Positions 27,130 to 34,604 of a DNA stretch of 64,000 bases are shown here, piece by piece. Source of the DNA: UBA6614 sp002433235 (GTDB taxonomy: Bacteria; Verrucomicrobiota; Verrucomicrobiia; Limisphaerales; UBA1100); the NCBI GenBank assembly GCA_002433235.1, contig DJHS01000054.1, positions 68,111-132,110 of the forward strand. Reading direction: 5' to 3'. Both the position numbers and the translations under genes were made by a program. Position 1 is the stretch's first letter, and each line of letters starts with the position of its first letter. The notes below the pieces were generated by a model. The model saw only the letters and a program-made list of their open reading frames with translations, was not told the origin of the DNA and did not search any database.

Positions 27130-28496
27130 TGGATTTTAACGAGATACTAACAATTCTTTTCCTGATCTTGGCGGTAGGTTTTTTGGTATTCCTCAATGGA
27201 TTCTTCGTGGCCGCTGAATTCGCGCTCGTCAAGGTGCGGGAAACACAGCTCGGCCCGTTGGCCGCCAAGGGCAATCGCCGGGCAAAAATGGCACGCCATC
27301 TGGTCTCGAATTTGGATGCGTACCTCAGCGCGTGCCAACTGGGCATCACCCTCGCCAGTTTGGCCTTGGGTTATGTGGGGCATCCTATTTTTGACAAGCT
27401 GCTTTCGCCAATTTATGAAATTCAAGTCGATGGCAGGGACCTTCTTGAGAGTGTGTATTGGAGGAATACCATTTCCTATGCCGTTGGATTTGGCGTTATC
27501 ACTGTACTGCACATTGTCGTAGGTGAAATGGCGCCGAAATGGCTGGCTATCCAGCGTTCGCTGTCAACCAGTCTGTGGGTGGCTTATCCTCTGCGGTGGT
27601 TTTATTGGATTATGTATCCCTTTATTTGGGCGTTGAACAGTTGCGCCTTGTGGCTGCTGCGTAAGGCCGGCTTGGGGGAGGTGGATGAGCACTCTCACAT
27701 CCATTCCGAGGATGAATTGCGAACTATGCTCGCAGGATCCAGTCGGGGAGGGGAACCAGTGGGTTTTGGACGGGACATTGTGTTGAACGCGTTCGATTTA
27801 AAGAACCGTGTAGCGAGGGAAGTCATGCGGCCTCGCCGTGAGATTGTGGGTTTCAATACAGGCGCGTCGATTGAGGACTGTCTGGAATTGGCGGAAAAGA
27901 CTCGCCACTCGCGGTTTCCGCTGTGTGTGGATGGGAACATTGACGAAACGAAGGGGGTCATTCATATCAAGGATCTGTACGCCCAGCGGCACACGGCGAA
28001 AACGGCTGAGGAATTGTTACCCTTTGCGCGCTGCTTGGTCTATGTACCGGAGGTGGCGCGGTTGGAAAGGCTGCTGCATATGTTCCTTGATCGGAAACTG
28101 CACTTTGCCCTGGTGGTGAACGAGTTTGGGGATACCGTGGGCATGGTGACGCTGGAGAATATCATCGAGGAACTGGTTGGCCAGATTCAGGACGAGTTTG
28201 ACCAGGAAAAACCCATGTTCAAGAAGCTGAACGACAACTGTTGGGATATTGCCGGGACGATGCCGCTGCATGAATTGACTGAGTTAACCGGGGAACCCTG
28301 CGAGGAGAAGGGGGTGTCCACCGTCAGTGGTCTGATCACACGGCGTTTGGGGACGTTTCCCAAGGTGGGGGACAATCTTCAGTTGGGCAGCTACGAACTG
28401 CGCGTGGAACAGACGTATCGATTGCAGGTGGAACAGGCGCGCTTGATCAAGGAAAATGGCAGCGAATCCGAGCCAGTTGAGGGAGCGGATGGTTAA
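27129..28496 (+). CDS. DUF21/CBS membrane protein (CNNM/CorC-HlyC family), third of three
   Basis: A 455-residue full-length member: DUF21 membrane domain ('LNGFFVAAEFALVKVRETQL', 'CQLGITLASLALGYVG', 'HIVVGEMAPKWLAI'), CBS pair (about 215-340, 'VMRPRREIVGFN', 'VVNEFGDTVGMVTLENII') and C-terminal CorC_HlyC domain ('CWDIAGTMPLHELTELTG', 'TVSGLITRRLGTFPKVGD'). It resembles the YfjD/YhdP/TlyC group. It ends convergently with the HAD gene, sharing four bases at the stops, so no separate terminator fits between them. Confidence 0.9.
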   Translation: MDFNEILTILFLILAVGFLVFLNGFFVAAEFALVKVRETQLGPLAAKGNRRAKMARHLVSNLDAYLSACQLGITLASLALGYVGHPIFDKLLSPIYEIQVDGRDLLESVYWRNTISYAVGFGVITVLHIVVGEMAPKWLAIQRSLSTSLWVAYPLRWFYWIMYPFIWALNSCALWLLRKAGLGEVDEHSHIHSEDELRTMLAGSSRGGEPVGFGRDIVLNAFDLKNRVAREVMRPRREIVGFNTGASIEDCLELAEKTRHSRFPLCVDGNIDETKGVIHIKDLYAQRHTAKTAEELLPFARCLVYVPEVARLERLLHMFLDRKLHFALVVNEFGDTVGMVTLENIIEELVGQIQDEFDQEKPMFKKLNDNCWDIAGTMPLHELTELTGEPCEEKGVSTVSGLITRRLGTFPKVGDNLQLGSYELRVEQTYRLQVEQARLIKENGSESEPVEGADG

Positions 28497-29374
28497 GACC
28501 ACGACGGTGCCTCTGGCAGGCAGGCATCAAATTCATCCAGTAGGTTCCGTTGATAGTCCCCGGCAAAGGAGCCGTCGAAGAATTTTACAAGCGCCTCGTC
28601 GTGCAGGCGTTTCCAACTGCCCTCTTCCTGGCCGGGATTGATGGGGAAGAACAGGGCTTGATTTGCACTGGCGGCTTGATGATCGCCGGGAGCATCGCCA
28701 ATCATCAGCACCTTCGAGGGCTCATATTTTTCCCCAGTCGCAAATTTCAGATGCTCGGTTTTCGTGCCCATCTCCTGTCCGGCAATCAGGCGGACTTGAT
28801 CCGTCATCTTATTGTCGGCCCACTCACGCTTTAGCGCATCCGAAGGTGTTTGGGAAATAACCATACAGTCGGCATGTTCGTTCATCTTAACGAGACATTC
28901 GCCAACAAGGGGAAAGGGGGGAATGCCGCGGACGATATCCTCAATCTGCGTGTTTACCGCATCGGACCATTCTCGGATTGGAATGAGGGCACTGTTGCCG
29001 GATTCAATTTCAGCGTACAACGTCGCATTGCCGAGCTTGGACTCCCGTTTCATCCAGTCATCAAGGGCGGGAAACGCGGGGGCGTTGATGCCACGTGACT
29101 TGGCTTCAGGGTGGCTGTTCATCAAGTCCAAGGCACGGGTGACCGCGTGGAACCGGTTGCAGCCGCGTGTCTTGGAATACAGATTCACAAACTCCCATAT
29201 TTCACGCGCGTACTTGCTGGCCGCCTGCAGGTCAAAGTGTTTGATGAACATGGGGGCAAAACACTCCTTGTGCTTGATCTCCATGGAATCAAACACGCAC
29301 CCATCCGAGTCAATGCCAATGAAGAAGGACTTCGCTGGCACGAAATCCTTCAGCGCTTGTGCGGGATCAGGCAT
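28493..29374 (-). CDS. HAD-superfamily hydrolase
   Basis: A 293-residue cytoplasmic phosphatase-type protein. Motif I 'FIGIDSDGCVFDSM' supplies the two catalytic Asp, motif II is 'VISQTP', and motif III/IV is 'KVLMIGDAPGDHQAA'. The cap between motifs I and II is large and helical. The substrate is unknown. An in-frame extension to 29473 exists, but the ATG at 29374 is chosen because homologous sequence starts near it and the longer form would lie inside gnd. Its start overlaps the gnd stop by eight bases, so the two are probably co-transcribed, which hints at a sugar-phosphate substrate. Confidence 0.85.
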   Translation of the reverse strand: MPDPAQALKDFVPAKSFFIGIDSDGCVFDSMEIKHKECFAPMFIKHFDLQAASKYAREIWEFVNLYSKTRGCNRFHAVTRALDLMNSHPEAKSRGINAPAFPALDDWMKRESKLGNATLYAEIESGNSALIPIREWSDAVNTQIEDIVRGIPPFPLVGECLVKMNEHADCMVISQTPSDALKREWADNKMTDQVRLIAGQEMGTKTEHLKFATGEKYEPSKVLMIGDAPGDHQAASANQALFFPINPGQEEGSWKRLHDEALVKFFDGSFAGDYQRNLLDEFDACLPEAPSWS

Positions 29375-30818
29375 TGTAAGTGCTGGAGGAAACACTACCC
29401 CCGCGGCCGGTCCAGTTGGTGTGGTGGAATTCGCCGCGAGGTGTATCGATCCGCTCGTACGTGTGCGCACCAAAGTAGTCCCGCTGTGCTTGGAGGAGGT
29501 TTGCTGGAAGGCACTCGGAGCGGTAGCTGTCGTAAAAGGCCAAGGCGCTGCTGAAGGCCGGGACGGGAATACCGCGTTTGGCCGCTACGGCCACCACGTT
29601 GCGCCAACCTTTCTGGCTGCGGCGGATTTGTCCCTTGAAAAAAATGTCGAGCATCAGGTTGGGCAGGCGGGGGTGCTTGTCGTAGGCCTCCTTGATTTTG
29701 TCCAGAAAACGGCTTCGTATGATGCAGCCACCGCGCCACATGAGGGCAATGTTGCCGTAATTCAGCCGCCAGCCGAACTCCTTGGCGGCCGCCCGCAGGA
29801 GCATGAAGCCTTGGGCATAGCTGACAATCTTGGAGGCATACAGGGCACATCGAATGTCCTCCACGAACTTTTTCCGATCGCGCGTGATGGCTGGCTTGGG
29901 GCCACGAAGTTTTTTTGAGGCCTTGACGCGTTCGTCCTTGAAAGCGCTGACGCAGCGCGCGTAGACAGCCGACGCAATCAGCGTGACTGGAATGCCCAGC
30001 TCCTGTGAACTGATAACCGTCCACTTGCCGGTGCCCTTTTGGCCAGCGGTATCGAGAATCTTCTCCACCAACGGTTCGCCGTTGTCGCGAAAGGCGAGGA
30101 TGTCGCGAGTGATTTCAATAAGGTAGCTGTCAAGATCACCGTTGTTCCATCCCGCGAATACCTCATGCATTTCATCCGCTGTCATACCGAGTCCGTTTTT
30201 CATGAGACTGTAGGCCTCGCAAATGAGTTGCATGTCACCATACTCGATGCCGTTGTGAACCATTTTCACAAAATGCCCGGCACCATTTTCCCCTACCCAA
30301 TCACAGCAGGGTGATCCGTCATCAACCTTGGCCGAGATTGCCTGCAGGATGGGCTTTATATGCGCCCAAGCCTCGGGGGAACCGCCGGGCATGATGGAAG
30401 GGCCGGTGCGCGCACCCTCCTCCCCGCCAGACACTCCCGCGCCAATGTACAACAAACCGCGGGCCTCGACATATTTTGTCCGGCGCACGGTGTCCTGATA
30501 GAGGGAGTTGCCGCCATCGATGATGATGTCGCCGGGATCAAGATGTGGCATTAACTTGTCGATAAAGTCATCCACCGCCTGCCCCGCCTTGACAAGCAGC
30601 ATGACGCGACGGGGTCGCTTGAGGTTATCAACCATTTCCTGAATCGAATGCGCGCCGATGATGTTCGTGCCGGCTGCTTCACCGCGCATGAAATTTTCCA
30701 CCTTGGAGACGGTTCGATTGTAGGCCACGACAGTGAAGCCGTGGTCGTTCATGTTTAAAATCAAATTCCGGCCCATCACGGCCAGACCAATCAGTGCAAT
30801 GTCACCTCTGGGTTCCAT
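29367..30818 (-). CDS. gnd: 6-phosphogluconate dehydrogenase, decarboxylating
   Basis: Oxidises 6-phosphogluconate to ribulose 5-phosphate with NADP+ in the pentose phosphate pathway. The 483 residues show the N-terminal Rossmann loop 'IGLAVMGRNLILNMNDHG', 'GVSGGEEGARTGPSIMPGG', the substrate-binding 'HFVKMVHNGIEYGDMQLI', 'GTGKWTV' and the C-terminal 'YFGAHTYERIDTPRG'. An in-frame extension upstream to 30980 has no family similarity, so the ATG at 30818 is used. The 100-base gap upstream (30819-30918) holds no gene, and I see no clear promoter in it. Confidence 0.96.
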   Translation of the reverse strand: MEPRGDIALIGLAVMGRNLILNMNDHGFTVVAYNRTVSKVENFMRGEAAGTNIIGAHSIQEMVDNLKRPRRVMLLVKAGQAVDDFIDKLMPHLDPGDIIIDGGNSLYQDTVRRTKYVEARGLLYIGAGVSGGEEGARTGPSIMPGGSPEAWAHIKPILQAISAKVDDGSPCCDWVGENGAGHFVKMVHNGIEYGDMQLICEAYSLMKNGLGMTADEMHEVFAGWNNGDLDSYLIEITRDILAFRDNGEPLVEKILDTAGQKGTGKWTVISSQELGIPVTLIASAVYARCVSAFKDERVKASKKLRGPKPAITRDRKKFVEDIRCALYASKIVSYAQGFMLLRAAAKEFGWRLNYGNIALMWRGGCIIRSRFLDKIKEAYDKHPRLPNLMLDIFFKGQIRRSQKGWRNVVAVAAKRGIPVPAFSSALAFYDSYRSECLPANLLQAQRDYFGAHTYERIDTPRGEFHHTNWTGRGGSVSSSTYNA

Positions 30819-30918
30819 GTGTAAAAGCCACCTCGGGGCGCGAAGGATTACCGAATCAAGCCCGCGATAAAAGCAGAATCTGTGGGTTAGGACGAAACGG
30901 CGTGAAGGAAAGGTTACA

Positions 30919-31413
30919 TTAAAATTGCAACCGTTCGTCAGCGGCCAACAATTCTTCCAGATTACCCCAGCTCGCCTCATTCATCGTGTGGAAGGCGTGC
31001 AGGTAAAGAATGACGGATTCCTTGTCGTGGCTGGCCAAGAGAGTATCAATGGCCGTGTTCAACTTGTCATCCTCCATTGAGGGAGGCAAATCCTCCACTA
31101 CGCCATCCTCATGCTGAATGCCGAGTTTATCGAGAAACGTCTTCACCATTTCCACCTGATTCTTGAGCAGCCAGCCTCGAATCAATCCGGACGCCGCTTC
31201 ATTGAAGCCAGGGCGCGTGAGCGACTTGAGGATCATCTTGTGCCGCATGGACTTGGGTTGCTTCTTCAGGAATACGGGGCGAACCCGCTGCACTTGAGCC
31301 ACGGCGTTAAGGGTGGCCTGATAGACCTCCTTGTTGTCCCCCGCGGTGTCCTCAATGATGCGGAGTGCCAATTCCGGGGACATAAACCCGAATAGTTCGT
31401 ATGATGCCAGCAT
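30919..31413 (-). CDS. Conserved-looking protein of unknown function
   Basis: A 164-residue, mostly helical, soluble protein without signal peptide or membrane segment. I do not recognise a family. It reads like a sequence of short helices ('MSPELALRIIEDTAGDN', 'YQATLNAVAQVQRVRP', 'ILYLHAFHTMNEASWG') with a basic centre ('KKQPKSMRHKMILKSL'), which could be a small HEAT-like or protein-binding module. It starts 9 bases after lpxI, so it is likely co-transcribed with it. Codon use and length support a real gene. Confidence 0.7.
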   Translation of the reverse strand: MLASYELFGFMSPELALRIIEDTAGDNKEVYQATLNAVAQVQRVRPVFLKKQPKSMRHKMILKSLTRPGFNEAASGLIRGWLLKNQVEMVKTFLDKLGIQHEDGVVEDLPPSMEDDKLNTAIDTLLASHDKESVILYLHAFHTMNEASWGNLEELLAADERLQF

Positions 31414-31422
31414 GTTGGTGTG

Positions 31423-32238
31423 TCAGGTGGCGGCCACCGTGATCTTGTGTTGCTCGGCGGCTCTTTCCACGACCTCACGTTCCAGCAACAGTGTGCGGCC
31501 GGCTTCAAAGGCCAGCACTGCCAGACGGGAGGCGGCGCAGATTTCCAAAGTTTTCGGACCAAGGCAAGGAATATCGAACCGGAAATCATGCCCGGGCTTG
31601 GCGACCTTCACGGCCACGGCGCCTCCCTCTTTGCCGGCCAGTTCGCCGCCGCGAGCCAGACAGTCATCTGTGCCTTCCCAGCCCTCCACGGCCAACACGG
31701 CACCATCCTTCACAACAACGGTTTGGCCGATGTCCAGACGCGCGATCTCGACAGCCATTTGGTGGGCAAACTTGATATCCGCCTGTTGCGCGGAGGTGGG
31801 AGTAGGGCCGACGGTAAATCCTTCGCCGGGCATGGCGGGTTGCAGCCAGGGGGTGGCTTCAATCAGGTTAATGCCTTCACTGGAGAGTTCCTTGGCGATG
31901 GCGCCAAAAATGGAATGGGCGTTCTTGGTTTTCAGTCCCATGAGAAGTTTTACCGCTCGCAGGTCAGGGCGGAGGTTGAAGAGATTGCCGGGGGCAACTT
32001 GGCCGACCATGACGCATTCAGAAATACTATGCTCCTTGAATCCATTGATGAGCTTGCCGAGTTGGCCCACTTTGATCCAGACGGTTTCGTCGACGAGATT
32101 TTCAATCGCTTCCTCGGTTTCCCCATGCATGGCCACAGCCACCAGTTTTTTTACTCCCGCCGCCCGCGCCTCCCTTGCGAGCAGTAGCGGAAGGTTACGA
32201 TTGCCAGCAATGATGCCGAGTGCTTCAGGGGTGCTCAC
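31423..32238 (-). CDS. lpxI: UDP-2,3-diacylglucosamine pyrophosphatase LpxI
   Basis: Hydrolyses UDP-2,3-diacylglucosamine to lipid X in lipid A synthesis. LpxI (DUF1009) replaces LpxH in many bacteria. With the chosen GTG start at 32238 the protein has 271 residues and begins 'STPEALGIIAGNRNLPLLL', as family members do. Further motifs are 'VMVGQVAPGNLFNLRPD', 'GFTVGPTPTSAQQADI' and the catalytic-region 'AVEGWEGTDDCLARGG'. A TTG at 32274 would extend it by 12 residues, but that codon lies in the poly-A tract of a terminator, and a promoter -10 lies between the two. The gene implies an outer membrane with lipid A. Confidence 0.93.
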   Translation of the reverse strand: MSTPEALGIIAGNRNLPLLLAREARAAGVKKLVAVAMHGETEEAIENLVDETVWIKVGQLGKLINGFKEHSISECVMVGQVAPGNLFNLRPDLRAVKLLMGLKTKNAHSIFGAIAKELSSEGINLIEATPWLQPAMPGEGFTVGPTPTSAQQADIKFAHQMAVEIARLDIGQTVVVKDGAVLAVEGWEGTDDCLARGGELAGKEGGAVAVKVAKPGHDFRFDIPCLGPKTLEICAASRLAVLAFEAGRTLLLEREVVERAAEQHKITVAAT

Positions 32239-32245
32239 GGGTGGG

Positions 32246-32274
32246 AGTATAACAGGAGGATTTGATGCAGGCAA
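32246..32274 (-). promoter_or_regulatory. Candidate sigma-70 promoter for lpxI, predicting a leaderless mRNA
   Basis: On the minus strand, TTGCCT (32269-32274), a 17-base spacer and TATACT (32246-32251) lie so that transcription would begin at, or one base from, the GTG of lpxI, seven bases further on. No Shine-Dalgarno is visible. The -35 element overlaps the T-tract of the preceding terminator. Confidence 0.55.
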
Positions 32275-32299
32275 AAAAAACGGGCGGCCAAGCCGCCCG
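32272..32299 (-). terminator. Intrinsic terminator after the 32323 membrane protein gene
   Basis: Read on the minus strand, a perfect 8-bp stem (CGGGCGGC/GCCGCCCG, 3-base loop, 32281-32299) is followed by eight T. It sits about 24 bases after the stop of the gene ending at 32323. Confidence 0.9.
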
Positions 32300-32322
32300 C
32301 TGATATAAATTTTTGCCCGAGT

Positions 32323-33144
32323 TTAGTTTTTCTCGGGAGCTGGGGCGGGTTTCTGAAGTTCCCCGGGTTGATGGGTCGGGGTGCTCCATTCCAACTTATC
32401 GAGCATCACCGCGATGGCATAGCGCAGGTCCAGGTCCTCCGAATCCATGTTTTCATCCTTGGTGACGGCCAGCTCCGAAAGGTCATTGTTAACCCTTTCC
32501 AGCCGCTCGTAGGTGGACTTGTAAACCTCATCGATGCCGGGATCACCAAACTCACGGTTCTCCGCAATTTTGTACAGGTCATCAATCAGGGCATCGGTCA
32601 GGAGCCGAATGCTGCCTTCCAGTTTAGCCTTCAGGCGGGCTTTCTCCTGCTCGTCATCCTTCACCGCCTGAAGATCCTTGACCGTGTCGATATAGGCTTT
32701 TAGTTCCGCTTGGTGCGCGTCGATCATGGTGCCAACGGCGTCCTTAAACTTGGGCTTCAAGTCATCCAAAACGGCATCCAGTTGAGCTTCCGCTTGGCCT
32801 TGAAAGGCCTGGCGATACTCGGGGATGGTCGAGGTAATCAGCTTGGGAACCTCGTCTTGAATGTACCGGGGCAGGTCGTCCCTGATTCCCTTCGCCAACT
32901 CTGGGCCACGGGTTTGAATCTGTTCATCTGCCCAAGTCACGACGTAACTCCGAATGGTGTCCTGAGTGACAAGTTCCTTGGTCTTGCTGGTGATAAACCA
33001 CATGTAGCCTAGCACCACGACACAGAGAACCGCGGAGATCGTGATGGAATTGCTATGGGATTTTTTGGTCTTTTCGTAGAGCTCCTCGATGAACGCAGCC
33101 TGATCTTCGTTTGCGCCCGATTGCTTTTGTTGTTCGTCGCTCAT
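32323..33144 (-). CDS. Single-pass membrane protein with long helical extracytoplasmic domain (pair member 2)
   Basis: A 273-residue protein of unknown function. A polar N-terminus (1-32) is followed by one transmembrane helix (about 33-51) and a highly charged, helical domain ('QGQAEAQLDAVLDDLKPKF', 'VKDDEQEKARLKAKLEGSI'). It ends in a Pro-rich tail. The layout matches the next gene upstream, including a final helical block ('ERLERVNNDLSELAV', 'LRYAIAVMLDKLEW'), so the two probably arose by duplication and may work together. The region may form coiled coils. An intrinsic terminator follows. Confidence 0.78.
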   Translation of the reverse strand: MSDEQQKQSGANEDQAAFIEELYEKTKKSHSNSITISAVLCVVVLGYMWFITSKTKELVTQDTIRSYVVTWADEQIQTRGPELAKGIRDDLPRYIQDEVPKLITSTIPEYRQAFQGQAEAQLDAVLDDLKPKFKDAVGTMIDAHQAELKAYIDTVKDLQAVKDDEQEKARLKAKLEGSIRLLTDALIDDLYKIAENREFGDPGIDEVYKSTYERLERVNNDLSELAVTKDENMDSEDLDLRYAIAVMLDKLEWSTPTHQPGELQKPAPAPEKN

Positions 33145-33183
33145 TTTAGTAAAGTGTTTAAAGGTTTTTGTCGGGAACGCCTG

Positions 33184-33984
33184 CTAGTTGTTTTGCTGCT
33201 CATTCTGTTTGATCTGGTCAGCTTCTTGTTGTGCCTTGAGGGCTTCCTCAGCTTCGCGCAGTTGAATGTTGACCCGTTCCATCAGGGTCAATGCCATGGA
33301 AATGGTGAACTCCCGTTCCCGGCTTTGCAGTGAGCCGTATTCCTTGTCATAGATTGTATTGAGGTGATTTGACATGGAGGACAACTCGTCAATGTGCGGC
33401 TTGAACATCACGGCTATGATGTCCCCCGTGCGATTGGTGGAGGAGGTATAAACACCCTTCTGGATGGCCTCAACCAACTCGCCGGACTCAAGCTCGCCGA
33501 TAGTGCCTTGAGGCGTTTCGACAGCCTCCAGTTTTTCACCCAAGGACTCGTAAAGAATCTGGTTCAGAGTCTCGATGCCCTTGTCCGGCACGGTGCTAAC
33601 CAGCAGGTCCAATTCCTCGGCCGCAATCTTGACCACATCACTGCCTTGGTTTTGCCAAAGCAATTTAAGCTGTCTTTCGATTTCCTTTTGGGAATCGGCA
33701 AAGGTATCCTTAACTAGTTTTTTGGCGCCTGGAATCACGGAGACTTTTGCATCTTCGTGAAGCTTGTTGAAAAACTCTTGGGCACCCGCCGCATCAGTGG
33801 GGAATTCACCGCGGACATGGTTGACAATGGACAGGATGAAGAGGGCAATAATCAGGAGGACGGCGACCACTGAGCCAATACGCCACATGCGTGTCTCGGC
33901 CGTGAGTCGGTTAATTTCCTGAATCAGCATCGACTGATCTTCACCCGTATTGGTTTGGTTGTTTTTTTCTTCTGAGGATGACAT
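33184..33984 (-). CDS. Single-pass membrane protein with long helical extracytoplasmic domain (pair member 1)
   Basis: A 266-residue protein of unknown function. A polar N-terminus (1-34) precedes one transmembrane helix (about 35-55, 'SVVAVLLIIALFILSIV') and a helical, acidic domain. The C-terminal part ('LNTIYDKEYGSL', 'ISMALTLMERVNIQL') has the same order of elements as the downstream neighbour, 39 bases away. Their lengths agree within seven residues. The end is Gln/Asn-rich. No enzymatic motif is visible. It is the first gene of this pair and is divergent from the DUF5069 gene. Confidence 0.78.
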   Translation of the reverse strand: MSSSEEKNNQTNTGEDQSMLIQEINRLTAETRMWRIGSVVAVLLIIALFILSIVNHVRGEFPTDAAGAQEFFNKLHEDAKVSVIPGAKKLVKDTFADSQKEIERQLKLLWQNQGSDVVKIAAEELDLLVSTVPDKGIETLNQILYESLGEKLEAVETPQGTIGELESGELVEAIQKGVYTSSTNRTGDIIAVMFKPHIDELSSMSNHLNTIYDKEYGSLQSREREFTISMALTLMERVNIQLREAEEALKAQQEADQIKQNEQQNN

Positions 33985-34026
33985 TACTAATGGCCTCGAT
34001 TGGGTATTTTTGGGTTGAGACAGCGC

Positions 34027-34079
34027 ACTCTGGCCTTATTGTGGACAACGTGTCAATAATGTTTTTCGTGAGCCAGAGT
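34027..34079. repeat. Nested inverted repeats in the divergent intergenic region
   Basis: Outer 8-bp arms ACTCTGGC (34027-34034) and GCCAGAGT (34072-34079) enclose inner 6-bp arms TTATTG (34036-34041) and CAATAA (34054-34059). They lie in the 134-base gap between the divergent genes 33984 (-) and 34119 (+). They could be an operator or a cruciform, or chance. No promoter with good elements was found on either strand here. Confidence 0.35.
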
Positions 34080-34118
34080 CTATTGACTTTTGCCCAATAT
34101 TGCGGGGAATATCGGCCT

Positions 34119-34550
34119 GTGAGTGATGTGACTTATCCACGAAGTCCACGTGAACAAATGGCCGGCTGGTGTTGGTTGCCGCGGTTTGTGGACAAGATTC
34201 GCCTGAACGCGGCGGGCAAATTGCACCCGGATTATCAGCCCAATTTTTGCCACAAGGGCTTCGACTTGGCTTGGTTGGAAGCCGCGGGACTGGAAGGAGA
34301 TGCCTTTGTACGGATGGTTGAAGCTACGGTGACTGATGGTGAAGTGTGTGATTGGGTGAGCAGGAATGCCCGGGCCTCCGATGCCGACAAGGAGGCGTTT
34401 CGGGAGAAAATGGAGTTTTACGGGCGCGATGAATCCAACGCTGAACTGCGTGCCTTGCTTCAAAAGCGCAAGGAGAATGCCGGCCTTGGCGACCGGGATG
34501 ATATCCAGTGCTTCGTGGATTACATCGAGGCGGATGAAGGCAGGTCTTAG
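34119..34550 (+). CDS. DUF5069 family protein
   Basis: A 143-residue small soluble protein. The opening 'YPRSPREQMAGWCWLPRFVDK' region (Arg-Ser-Pro then 'LPR..DK') is the mark of DUF5069 proteins, whose function is unknown. I chose the GTG at 34119 because family members begin just before this motif; a longer frame back to 33978 would overlap the divergent gene and shows no family similarity. A GGGGAA lies about ten bases upstream as a possible ribosome binding site. It stands alone on the + strand between minus-strand genes. Confidence 0.75.
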   Translation: MSDVTYPRSPREQMAGWCWLPRFVDKIRLNAAGKLHPDYQPNFCHKGFDLAWLEAAGLEGDAFVRMVEATVTDGEVCDWVSRNARASDADKEAFREKMEFYGRDESNAELRALLQKRKENAGLGDRDDIQCFVDYIEADEGRS

Positions 34551-34555
34551 CCGAC

Positions 34556-34584
34556 AAAAAAAGCGCCGGAATTATCCGGCGCTT
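34556..34584 (-). terminator. Intrinsic terminator of the Gfo/Idh/MocA gene
   Basis: Perfect 10-bp inverted repeat (34561-34570 with 34575-34584, loop ATTA), followed on the minus strand by T (A at 34556-34562). It lies 21 bases beyond the stop of the minus-strand gene ending at 34605. No T-run follows on the + strand, so it is less likely to serve the DUF5069 gene. Confidence 0.9.
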
Positions 34585-34604
34585 GGAGGGTGTGATTCAA
34601 GTGC

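Noticed and set aside
28812..29918. 368-codon + strand open frame across the HAD and gnd genes
   Set aside because: It runs over two motif-confirmed genes and contains no recognisable domain.
33978..34118. N-terminal extension of the DUF5069 gene
   Set aside because: It would overlap the divergent gene's start and has no similarity to the family; the GTG at 34119 fits better.
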